DNA of 64,000 nucleotides. Source: Erythrobacter sp. F6033. Lineage in GTDB: Bacteria; Pseudomonadota; Alphaproteobacteria; Sphingomonadales; Sphingomonadaceae. Position numbers and translations under genes: made by a program. Under the pieces are notes generated by a model, which ran no database searches, was not told the DNA's origin, and worked only from the letters and a program-made list of their open reading frames with translations. Positions within the stretch are counted from its first letter, which is position 1, and the number at the start of each line of letters is the position of its first letter. Location: contig NZ_JALKAZ010000001.1 of the NCBI RefSeq assembly GCF_023016005.1, forward strand, positions 372,001 to 436,000. The letters run 5' to 3'. This document shows, one piece after another, positions 55,646 through 63,225 of the stretch.

Positions 55646-56176
55646 ATGACACATCCATCCGAAACACACTCCGCCACATCCATCATCCCCGCCAGCGCCG
55701 CGCCGCATTGGACGCCTGAGCGCCAGTCCGCATTCCTCACCGCGCTGGCCTCTACGCATTCCGTTACGCAGGCGGCACGCGCTGTCGGCATGTCGCGGCA
55801 ATCCGCCTATGCCTTGCGCGCCCGCCTCAAAGGCGAGCCGTTTGATCTGGCTTGGCACGCGGCTTTGCGGTGCCGCTTTGATGCTTTGGCCGAGGCCGCT
55901 TTGGAGCGGGCTATGCACGGCGTCGAAGTTCCGCATTTCCATCAGGGGGAGCTGATCCACACCTCGCGTCGCTTTGACGAGCGGTTGACCGTGGCGCTGC
56001 TCGCCATGCGCGAACGGCTCGGCCCGCCGCGTGTCCCCTCGACCCACGCCGCCTTCGCTTACCGCGCCAATGAATTCGGTCCACTGCTCGAGCGCGTCGA
56101 GCATGGGCCGGAGACGTGGGACGAAGAAAGCCGCCTGGAATATGAGGCGTTTTATGAGGAGGAGGGGGAGGGTTAA
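55646..56176 (+). CDS. Small helix-turn-helix protein
   Basis: 176 aa. ERQSAFLTALASTHSVTQAA followed by RAVGMSRQSAYALRAR forms a helix-turn-helix of the type seen in transposase- or terminase-like regulators. The C-terminal half is helical and acidic. Likely DNA-binding; targets unknown. Similar short proteins are frequent in sphingomonads. Confidence 0.75.
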   Translation: MTHPSETHSATSIIPASAAPHWTPERQSAFLTALASTHSVTQAARAVGMSRQSAYALRARLKGEPFDLAWHAALRCRFDALAEAALERAMHGVEVPHFHQGELIHTSRRFDERLTVALLAMRERLGPPRVPSTHAAFAYRANEFGPLLERVEHGPETWDEESRLEYEAFYEEEGEG

Positions 56177-56186
56177 GTGGCTCTTT

Positions 56187-56300
56187 GTTGGAGAGTTGTC
56201 ATGTGTGTCCTACACGCGAAAACTGCTCGAAAATGGCCGAGTTCTGCGGTTTACCGCCTGTAGGACACGGGTGACATGTTGGAGAATGTGTCATGTGGAT
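56187..56300. repeat. Compound inverted and direct repeat in the spacer
   Basis: Inverted arms GTCATGTGTGTCCTACA (56198-56214) and TGTAGGACACGGGTGAC (56259-56275) match except three positions. In addition, TGTTGGAGA-nn-TGTCATGTG occurs near 56187 and again near 56278 as a direct repeat. Could be an operator or a dispersed genomic repeat. Confidence 0.5.
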
Positions 56301-56314
56301 TTTTGTTTGCGCAA

Positions 56315-56770
56315 TCAAGAACGCGCGAGCCTATTCATCACCCGATCGAGTTCTTGCAGGAACCGCGAACGGTCGGCCTTGCTGAACGGCGGCGGGCCTC
56401 CGCCTATGCCGTCCATTCCGGCGCGCAGGTCTTCCATAATGGCGCGGGTGGCGATGGCGTTGCCGATGCTGGCTTTGTCAAAAGGCTTTCCATTGTGCGC
56501 GAGCACCGCCGCATCCGCTTTCAGGCAGCGCTCGGCCAGCAGGATATCGGCGGTGATGACGACGCTTTTCGCATCGGCATTCTCTGCGATCCAATCATCG
56601 GCGGCGTCGAACCCGTCATCCACCACAATGCGTTTGATGCGCGGATGATCGGGAATGCGAAAGGGCGAATTGCTGACAATGCGGACCTCCGCTTTGAAGC
56701 GGTCAGCCACACGGTACACCTCGTCCTTAACCGGACAGGCATCGGCATCGACAAGGATCGAAATAGTCAT
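56315..56770 (-). CDS. YaiI/YqxD family protein (UPF0178)
   Basis: 151 aa. ILVDADACPVKDEVYRVADR at the N-terminus, DDWIAENADAKSVVITADIL and LAERCLKADAAVLAHNGKPF are hallmark blocks of DUF188, a PIN-like fold with conserved Asp residues. A nuclease role is suspected for the family but not established. Confidence 0.93.
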   Translation of the reverse strand: MTISILVDADACPVKDEVYRVADRFKAEVRIVSNSPFRIPDHPRIKRIVVDDGFDAADDWIAENADAKSVVITADILLAERCLKADAAVLAHNGKPFDKASIGNAIATRAIMEDLRAGMDGIGGGPPPFSKADRSRFLQELDRVMNRLARS

Positions 56771-56978
56771 GGAATACAGACGTAGCGGGACTTTGCGCGG
56801 GAGGCCAAATATTACAGCAACGAAAGAAAATTAGGTGGATGCGCACAATCATGCTAAAGCGATATTGCTGACGTCGGAATTTGCGACGGACTTCGAAATT
56901 TGCGCTCCGCCGTCTGGTCTTTCTGACCCCCGGCGTAAACCGGACGACGACTTCCTTTTCCTGAACGATTTGAAGCAC

Positions 56979-57026
56979 GACCAACGGGTATTTCGCCCGG
57001 TTGGACACTAGTTCTTGAAAGGAACT
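56979..57026 (+). promoter_or_regulatory. csp leader with two hairpins, one covering the ribosome site
   Basis: CCAACGGG/CCCGGTTGG (about 56979-57004), and AGTTC-TTGAAAG-GAACT (57010-57026), whose loop and right arm contain the AAAGGA ribosome site of the following gene. The 56771-56978 spacer otherwise shows no gene. A temperature-sensitive leader is plausible. Confidence 0.45.
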
Positions 57027-57030
57027 CATC

Positions 57031-57243
57031 ATGGCCAAGACTGGCACCGTAAAATTCTTCAACACCGACAAAGGCTATGGCTTTATCCAGCCTGACGATG
57101 GCTCGAACGATAGCTTCGTTCACATCACTGCCGTGCAGGCTGCTGGCATGCAGAGCCTCGACAAAGAACAGCGCCTCAACTTTGACGTTGAGATCGGCCG
57201 TAATGGCAAAGAAAGCGCTGTAAACCTGTCGGCTGCTGACTAA
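57031..57243 (+). CDS. Cold-shock protein, CspA family
   Basis: 70 aa. GTVKFFNTDKGYGFIQPDDG carries RNP1 and DSFVHITAVQAAG the RNP2 region, so the single-stranded nucleic-acid binding face is intact. Acts as an RNA chaperone. A long leader with hairpins precedes it. Confidence 0.96.
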   Translation: MAKTGTVKFFNTDKGYGFIQPDDGSNDSFVHITAVQAAGMQSLDKEQRLNFDVEIGRNGKESAVNLSAAD

Positions 57244-57252
57244 TTTGGATGT

Positions 57253-57282
57253 GCGGGTGTGCCGGCTTGCTGGTGCACCCGC
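57253..57282 (+). terminator. Possible terminator after the csp gene
   Basis: GCGGGTG/CACCCGC stem with an inner CCGGC/GCTGG pairing; downstream U-tract is poor. Confidence 0.4.
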
Positions 57283-57322
57283 GTCCTATTCGCCATTCTC
57301 TCCACTCCAACAGGAGCCACTG

Positions 57323-57538
57323 ATGGCCCAAACATACGAATTTTACCGCGACCGCGCCGATGAAGCTGCGGCGAAAGCGAAAGAAGCCACACTCGACAAT
57401 GTTCGCGATCGTGAACTGCGTTCGGAGAAGACTTGGCGTGCGCTTGCCAATCAGGCGCAGCGTGTAGCAACCGACCGCGCAAAAGCCGAAGAAGAGCGCG
57501 CGGCGAAACGTGCAGCTGAGGCGTTGGCTCAAGAATAA
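57323..57538 (+). CDS. Small Ala/Glu/Arg-rich helical protein
   Basis: 71 aa from MAQTYEFYRDRADEAAAKAK; CAGGAG precedes ATG. Entire protein is predicted to be one or two charged helices. No family recognised. It sits between csp and the ribosome hibernation factor, a stress-related context. Confidence 0.75.
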   Translation: MAQTYEFYRDRADEAAAKAKEATLDNVRDRELRSEKTWRALANQAQRVATDRAKAEEERAAKRAAEALAQE

Positions 57539-57624
57539 TTTGCACTCACAATCGGGCAAATACTCCCCATATATCCTTCAGACGGTCCCTACCGTCTGAG
57601 AGAATAGTCAGAGAGGAGACCCCG

Positions 57625-57978
57625 ATGTCCGATATGCAATTCCAGTTCAATTCCGATAGCTCGGTGATGGGCACCGACAATGTCGCGGAACGGATTGAAA
57701 ATCAGGTGCGCCATAAGCTTGCGCGCTTTGAAGAACGCCTGACCAGACTTGAAGTCCATGTGTCAGACGAGAACGCTCGCAAGGGCGGCGCTGATGACAA
57801 GACCTGCCTGATCGAAGCTCGTCCGCGCGGCGGCAAGCCGATTGGCGTTACCGAGCACGCGTCCGATGTGGATTCTGCTGCTCGCAAGGCCGCGAATACC
57901 ATGGCCCAGCGTCTTGAGCGGGTCTTCGGCAAGGGCGAAAAGCACAAGCACGAACCGCGTCCCGATAAAGTGATGTAG
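57625..57978 (+). CDS. HPF/RaiA-family ribosome hibernation factor
   Basis: 117 aa. Short form of the family: VAERIENQVRHKLARFEERL, TRLEVHVSDE and KPIGVTEHASDVDSAARKAA match the beta-alpha-beta fold with basic patches. It binds the 30S decoding centre and stores ribosomes in stress. Converges on the lipocalin gene five bases away. Confidence 0.85.
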   Translation: MSDMQFQFNSDSSVMGTDNVAERIENQVRHKLARFEERLTRLEVHVSDENARKGGADDKTCLIEARPRGGKPIGVTEHASDVDSAARKAANTMAQRLERVFGKGEKHKHEPRPDKVM

Positions 57979-57983
57979 TGAGG

Positions 57984-58565
57984 TTAGGGGGCTGGCTGCT
58001 GCGTAAACCGCACGAGGCTCCAATCGTAACCCAGCTCGCGAACCCTCGCTTCCAATGCGCCGCGCAATTCGGCCGATGGGCGAGACTCGCGGGTGAGCAT
58101 CCAAAGATACCGGCCACTCGGTTCACCAACGATGGACCACGGATACTCGCCGTCTTCATTCGGCTCTCCGCGATCGAGTACCCAGTAATCGCCGTAGAAT
58201 GGTCCAAAGAAGCTGACCTTCAACTTCGCGCCATCGCTACCATCGACGACTTTCGCCTTGCCGGTTGATTGATCAAATTCGCCATCGAGGCCGTCTTTGT
58301 AGCAAGAATTGATGACGCGGATTTTGGCATCGCCCGATGTCTCACGAAGCGAGTATTGCGCTGTCACCCCTTCGCACCCTTTCTGAAATGGTGCTTCATA
58401 GCGGCCATATTCGTACCACGTGCCGAGATATGCAGGGAGCGCAACCGGCTTGGCAGGCTCGGGAACGGCGACATTGCCGACGGGGCCGGGCGATCCGACA
58501 CAGGCTGCGAGAGCGAGGGAAGTGCTCGCCAAAGTGATTGCGAAGAAACGTTTGGATGCTGTCAT
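57984..58565 (-). CDS. Bacterial lipocalin (Blc-type) lipoprotein
   Basis: 193 aa. Signal with lipobox LAAC. GTWYEYGRYEAPFQKGC is the lipocalin GxW motif, FFGPFYGDYWVLD and YPWSIVGEPSGRYLWMLTR match the other conserved strands. Binds lipids such as lysophospholipids at the outer membrane. Confidence 0.92.
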   Translation of the reverse strand: MTASKRFFAITLASTSLALAACVGSPGPVGNVAVPEPAKPVALPAYLGTWYEYGRYEAPFQKGCEGVTAQYSLRETSGDAKIRVINSCYKDGLDGEFDQSTGKAKVVDGSDGAKLKVSFFGPFYGDYWVLDRGEPNEDGEYPWSIVGEPSGRYLWMLTRESRPSAELRGALEARVRELGYDWSLVRFTQQPAP

Positions 58566-58603
58566 GCGAAGACAACGGTGAGCATCAACTCATGGTTCCG
58601 CCG

Positions 58604-59584
58604 TTATTCACTTCCTGCTTCGGTAACGCCGAGGAACGGTCCCAGCTCATCCCAATTATCGCGCACGGCCAGACGGCCCCGTTCGATATTTTGCGCGATC
58701 AGTTCAGGCACAAATTCTAGTGTCTTGTGCAGGTTTGTCGGCGGGCGCAGCACCATTGTCGGCACAAAGTTGTAGCGTTCAATCTGAGAACTGAGCGGCT
58801 CCATCACCTTCGCGATCTGAGCTGGTTGCAGACCGAGCGCTTCGAGTTCTGCCCGCTGTTCCGTTTCCGCTTTGAGCAAGTTGTTGATCAGATCAACATT
58901 GCCCAAATCATTGTCGGCCACTTCTTCTGTTAGCAGATCGACCGAACGCAGGCCGATCTTAATGAGGCTCTTATATTCCCGAGGCTCGGTCATCTTGGGA
59001 CCTTCGGCGCGCACGGCAAGGATTGCACGAGGCCGCTCGCGAAGCGCGGCGCGGAATGGGGTCACATCGCGCAAGCCCCCATCAACCCATTGTTCGAGCT
59101 GGCCGTTTTCATCACTGGTCCTGAATGGCGGAAAAGCGGGCGGCTGCGCGGCGCTGGCATAGACCCAATCCGCGATATTGTCGGTATTCTCGCCCACTAT
59201 CCGAAGCTGGCCGTTGGTCAGATTGGCGACTGCCAATCGCAAGTTTTTGCCGGTTGCCCGGATCTTTGCATCATCAAACGTCTTTTGCAGAAGGGCGCGC
59301 AGCGGGCCAGTGCTGAACATGGAATCCTTGCCTGTGATCGCGGCCCAGATTTCCCCGCCCCGACTGCGATAAATATCATCATTGCCGCGAATACCGGTCC
59401 ACAGCTCTAGCAACTGCGCTATGTCATTCTGAGCAACGCCAGCCGCCTGTATTGCGCCCGTTGATGTGCCGACCACGGTTTCAAAGTCTACACCGCGCTG
59501 TTCGATCAATTCATCAAGGACGCCAACTTGAAAGGCGCCGTGCGCCCCGCCGCCGCTGAGCGCTAGTCCAAGGCCGCCTGCCAT
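58604..59584 (-). CDS. Patatin-like phospholipase
   Basis: 326 aa. LALSGGGAHGAFQVGVL is the oxyanion hole, VGTSTGAIQA has the nucleophile Ser (GxSxG), and WVDGGLRDV carries the catalytic Asp of the DGG/A motif. The Ser-Asp dyad is thus complete. A cytosolic or peripheral lipid acyl hydrolase. Confidence 0.93.
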   Translation of the reverse strand: MAGGLGLALSGGGAHGAFQVGVLDELIEQRGVDFETVVGTSTGAIQAAGVAQNDIAQLLELWTGIRGNDDIYRSRGGEIWAAITGKDSMFSTGPLRALLQKTFDDAKIRATGKNLRLAVANLTNGQLRIVGENTDNIADWVYASAAQPPAFPPFRTSDENGQLEQWVDGGLRDVTPFRAALRERPRAILAVRAEGPKMTEPREYKSLIKIGLRSVDLLTEEVADNDLGNVDLINNLLKAETEQRAELEALGLQPAQIAKVMEPLSSQIERYNFVPTMVLRPPTNLHKTLEFVPELIAQNIERGRLAVRDNWDELGPFLGVTEAGSE

Positions 59585-59649
59585 ATTTCCTCTCCTAATC
59601 TCTCAATTCGCGAAAACGACAGGCGGCCCAAACCGCATATCTGTCCAGT

Positions 59650-59976
59650 TTATTCCGGCAGCAACTCGCCGTCCCAACCGTACTGTAAGCCCGTATGCGA
59701 ATCGGTGCGGATCAAATTCAGAGCGATCGATTCAGGTGCGGAGCCTGGGCCTTTCATTGTGCCCGCTGCTGCGATGAATTCCGGTGCCGATTTTGAGTTG
59801 CCACCGCCGAGATAGAAGGCGGAATAATCGCGGCCGGGGACGCTGCCAGAAGCCGCCCATTCGCCCGTCACTTCATATGCAACTTCTTGGAAAACGAGTG
59901 TGCCAGACATCTCACCGGTACCGCTCGCCGAAACACCTATTGACGTTTCGCCATCTGCACTTTTCATATTCCACAT
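59650..59976 (-). CDS. Hypothetical small protein
   Basis: 108 aa starting MWNMKSADGETSIGVSASGT. Gly/Ser-rich beta-type composition, with SAFYLGGGNSKSAPEFIAAA and a C-terminal QYGWDGELLPE. No signal peptide and no family recognised. Separated from the patatin gene by 66 bp. Confidence 0.65.
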   Translation of the reverse strand: MWNMKSADGETSIGVSASGTGEMSGTLVFQEVAYEVTGEWAASGSVPGRDYSAFYLGGGNSKSAPEFIAAAGTMKGPGSAPESIALNLIRTDSHTGLQYGWDGELLPE

Positions 59977-60140
59977 AAATTTCCCCCTTCGGTAAAAAGC
60001 AGACCTGGACCACTGGCGGCCAAGGTCACCGTGCGATTACTGCAATAGAACAATGATAATGGCCAGATGTAATGACGTGTTTTAGCCTGCATTTATGAGA
60101 ACGTATTAAAAACGCTCAATTCTTATTGCCTCCTATTCAA

Positions 60141-61376
60141 TTAGATGCCCATGATGCCCAGTTCGGACAGAATACGGCTAGCCTTCTTTTTGAACCCAAA
60201 GAAACCCGCTCTTGCGAGCGGCCATGTTGCGCGTGAAAGTTCATTCAGAACTTCAATCGCATGGCCGTTTAGAAAAAGAGGTTCCAATTCGGGCTTCAAA
60301 GCATCTCTGGTCCAGCCGGTCGGCAAGTAAGGCAGAACAATACGCTTAAGTCCCGCTGCACTCAGGATAGCTGCGAGATCGTCCTCGCTGGTCCATGCTC
60401 TTTCTTCACAATCAAATGCGTGGGCCGCGATCGATGCTCCCTTTCTAACGGCCTCACTCGCAAAGGAGCGGGCGTGCGAGCCGATAGGGCGGGGTGATCG
60501 TGCTTCGGGGCGCGCGGCGGCGATCACGAGAGCGGGTGGATGAGGAAGGTCCAAAGGCGCGTGGCTGGCGGCTTCATCATGCACAATCAGTGCGTATGCA
60601 TGCCGCAGATCGGCAAGTTGAAGAGGGGCAGGGAGATTGGGAGTGGCGCGATTGTGCTCTACCGTTTCGACAAGCGCATCGGCCTCCTCTGCAAGCCCTT
60701 CGGCCCGGAGTGGACCGTTCGATCGGTTCGCGGTGTATTTAGCGATATTGTCTGCGCGGGCCAGATAGGTTTTGCCCTTTGTGTGGAGGCCACCAATCCA
60801 TCGCCAGCTCAACGTATTGGATGCTGCGTCGGCATCGATGAGATGGCGCAAGAAAAAGTCCGCGCCCAACGTCCAATCGAGTTTAAGAGTGAAAATCCAT
60901 ATGCTCGCAAACCACATCCGCGCGTGGTTGTGCAAATAGGCGGTTTCCACCAATTCGCGCGCCCATAGATCAAACGCGGCAATGCCCGTCTTTCCATTGA
61001 TCGCTGTGTCGTAAGAATCCGCAAGGTTCGAATTGCTCCGCAACCTGGCGAACGCAGCATCACGCTGTTCGCAATATGCTGACCAGATTGTCGGGCGTTG
61101 CTCCAGGTAACCCTTGAAGTAAATTCTCCAGCTTACTTCGGCGATGAACTTCTCTGATGCATCCGGTGAGTGCGCGGAAAGCACAGAGTTGATCACCTGG
61201 GTTTCGGAGATCAGCCCGGCATGAAGCCACGGCGAAAGCTGCGAAACGTTTCTGCGCGGGCCGTCTTCTGGAACACCATCATCGTAGTTGCGGCTGTTCG
61301 CATAATGGCGACCAGCTTGCGGAAGGAAGGCTTGAAGGCGGTCCAGCCCAGCTTTGCGTGTTGGGGTAAATATCAT
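60141..61376 (-). CDS. Photolyase/cryptochrome-like protein with swapped domains
   Basis: 411 aa. It begins directly with the photolyase FAD domain: FTPTRKAGLDRLQAFLPQ, NVSQLSPWLHAGLISE, HNHARMWFASIWIFTLKLDW, and SWRWIGGLHTKGKTYLARAD, where canonical enzymes have an alpha/beta domain first. The last ~170 residues (LVIAAARPEARS... WPLARAGFFGFKKKA) resemble that alpha/beta domain instead. So the order appears reversed. FAD binding looks intact; whether it repairs DNA or acts as a light sensor is unclear. Confidence 0.75.
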   Translation of the reverse strand: MIFTPTRKAGLDRLQAFLPQAGRHYANSRNYDDGVPEDGPRRNVSQLSPWLHAGLISETQVINSVLSAHSPDASEKFIAEVSWRIYFKGYLEQRPTIWSAYCEQRDAAFARLRSNSNLADSYDTAINGKTGIAAFDLWARELVETAYLHNHARMWFASIWIFTLKLDWTLGADFFLRHLIDADAASNTLSWRWIGGLHTKGKTYLARADNIAKYTANRSNGPLRAEGLAEEADALVETVEHNRATPNLPAPLQLADLRHAYALIVHDEAASHAPLDLPHPPALVIAAARPEARSPRPIGSHARSFASEAVRKGASIAAHAFDCEERAWTSEDDLAAILSAAGLKRIVLPYLPTGWTRDALKPELEPLFLNGHAIEVLNELSRATWPLARAGFFGFKKKASRILSELGIMGI

Positions 61377-61587
61377 GCCAGATAAACTGGACTGCTGTCA
61401 TTGGGTTCCGCAGACACCGGATGGGTCATGGTGAAATTTAATTACGCAGGTGAGACATATATTTCGGAACATCCAAGCAGCTTGGCCGTTCGTACTTACA
61501 AGAGGCATGGCAAAGCTAACCGCAGCGTCCACGGCTCCCCCGCCGTAGCCTAATCGTAGAATAAAAACGCAAATTCAAGGATATACC

Positions 61588-62169
61588 ATGAAGAAGCTCA
61601 ATATCACACTCGCATCGACTATTGCTCTAGCCCTCGCAGCTTGTGCTCCGGAAGCAGAAACCACGGAAACCAGCGATGCTATGACTGCGGATGAAACCGC
61701 CATGACAGCAGAAGCAACCACGGCAGGCACAATCGTGGAAGTGGCACAGGGCGACGAAACGTTTTCGACATTGGTCGCTGCGGTCACCGCCGCTGACCTT
61801 GGCGAAACGCTCTCGGGTGAAGGCCCGTTCACTGTATTCGCGCCGACCAACGATGCGTTTGCCAAGATCCCCGCAGAAACGTTGACCGAACTGACAACCA
61901 ACGACACCGAAACGCTAGGTAGCATCCTGACATATCATGTTGTTGCAGGCGCAGTTGATGCGGCCACTCTGACCGCAGCAATCGGGGAAGCTGGCGAAGC
62001 CGGCTATACAATTACCACAGTCAATGGCGGTGAGCTGACTGCCTCTGTGGTCGACGGCGCCGTGATTTTGACGGACGCGGCTGGCGGTACATCAACAGTG
62101 ACCGCGACCGATGTTGAAGCATCAAACGGGTTGATCCACGTTATCGACACAGTGCTGATGCCAGCATAA
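61588..62169 (+). CDS. Fasciclin-domain lipoprotein
   Basis: 193 aa. Lipobox LAAC, a Thr/Ala/Glu linker (about 20-50), then one FAS1 domain: FSTLVAAVTAADL, GPFTVFAPTNDAFAKIP (H1 box), LTYHVVAG, and NGLIHVIDTVLMP (H2 box). Likely a surface adhesion module. A terminator follows. Confidence 0.95.
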   Translation: MKKLNITLASTIALALAACAPEAETTETSDAMTADETAMTAEATTAGTIVEVAQGDETFSTLVAAVTAADLGETLSGEGPFTVFAPTNDAFAKIPAETLTELTTNDTETLGSILTYHVVAGAVDAATLTAAIGEAGEAGYTITTVNGGELTASVVDGAVILTDAAGGTSTVTATDVEASNGLIHVIDTVLMPA

Positions 62170-62193
62170 TCAAAGCGATAAATTGACATTGCG

Positions 62194-62229
62194 AAGGCGG
62201 GCCTTTTCAGGTCCGCCTTTTGCGTTTTT
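62194..62229 (+). terminator. Rho-independent terminator after the fasciclin gene
   Basis: AAGGCGGGCC/GGTCCGCCTT hairpin with one G-U pair, then TTGCGTTTTT. Confidence 0.85.
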
Positions 62230-62245
62230 GGACATGCCGCGTTAA

Positions 62246-62701
62246 ATGGCGGCGATGAAGCAAAGCACCATTTTCGTCCGCAATTGCCGTTCGCAGCTGG
62301 TCCTGCTTGCGGCTTGCAGCGCACTGGCGGCGTGTTCGACAAGCGACGGTATCGATGAAGGCGGCGAAGTATTTGCTGGCATCGACGCCGAGGCGACGAT
62401 CAATCTGCTTGGCAATGAACCATTCTGGGGCATTGAGATCGAACCCAAGGGCACAGGGTATGTTGCGACCTATTCGACGCCTGAGAACATCGACGGAATG
62501 GCTATCGAAGTGACACGCTTTGCCGGGAATAACGGGCTGGGTTTCTCGGGTGAGCTTGATGGCGCTGCGCTGCAGATCGCCCTGACACCGGGAGATTGCA
62601 ACGATACGATGAGTGACAATACCTATCCGTACACGGCGACAGTCTCACTTGGCGATGCAACCCTTTTCGGGTGCGGTTACACCAGTGACGAACCCGTTTA
62701 G
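62246..62701 (+). CDS. COG3650-like lipoprotein
   Basis: 151 aa. Lipobox LAAC near residue 30 (start may be the ATG at 62255). GNEPFWGIEIEP is the GNEPFW motif of an uncharacterised lipoprotein family, followed by a beta-barrel-like domain with two Cys (PGDCNDTM, LFGCGYT). Possibly coupled with the next membrane protein, 14 bases away. Confidence 0.8.
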   Translation: MAAMKQSTIFVRNCRSQLVLLAACSALAACSTSDGIDEGGEVFAGIDAEATINLLGNEPFWGIEIEPKGTGYVATYSTPENIDGMAIEVTRFAGNNGLGFSGELDGAALQIALTPGDCNDTMSDNTYPYTATVSLGDATLFGCGYTSDEPV

Positions 62702-62715
62702 GGGAACAGTGACTT

Positions 62716-63099
62716 ATGAATGAAGGCAGGTTGGGTGCACCCGTAGGCCGAAATGAAATCGGCTCATTCTGGCCAATATTTTTCTGGTCAGCTGCGTTGT
62801 TCAATTTCTTAATCGGGCTGTCCGGCATGCTCGCGCCCGTACCAAGCGTCGACGAACGCATCATTGGCCTGCTCGTATTCTGTTTCGGCGTTGTCTATGC
62901 GGTCGTCGCCCGCAACCCGCTGCGGTATGCTGCAGTCTTGTGGGCTGGCGTGATTGGCAATCTCGGCGTTGTCGGTTTGATGGCGCAAGGAGTCCTGAAT
63001 GGAGAAGGCGGGATTCTGGGAATAATCATTCTTTCTATCGACTTGGTGTTCGCCATCGGCTTTTTGGCTTTCTTAATCACCCGGCCGAGCGAGACTTAA
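62716..63099 (+). CDS. Hypothetical four-span membrane protein
   Basis: 127 aa. Four hydrophobic segments: WPIFFWSAALFNFLIGL, GLLVFCFGVVYAVVA, YAAVLWAGVIGNLGVVGLM and GIIILSIDLVFAIGFLAFLI. No family recognised. Confidence 0.75.
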   Translation: MNEGRLGAPVGRNEIGSFWPIFFWSAALFNFLIGLSGMLAPVPSVDERIIGLLVFCFGVVYAVVARNPLRYAAVLWAGVIGNLGVVGLMAQGVLNGEGGILGIIILSIDLVFAIGFLAFLITRPSET

Positions 63100-63154
63100 A
63101 CTCGGCTTCCGTCGTATGATGCGGGTTTGATCCAGATACGCCTGTGTCAAAGCA

Positions 63155-63188
63155 CCCGGCTGGAATACCAGTCAATATTCCAGCCGGG
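63155..63188. terminator. Perfect inverted repeat between converging genes, possible terminator
   Basis: CCCGGCTGGAATA/TATTCCAGCCGGG, a perfect 13-bp stem with an eight-base loop. No U-tract on either side, so termination is less certain; its position between two converging genes fits. Confidence 0.5.
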
Positions 63189-63225
63189 CGGCTTGTCCTC
63201 GCGCTAGTCCTTTGCGCAAAAGGCG

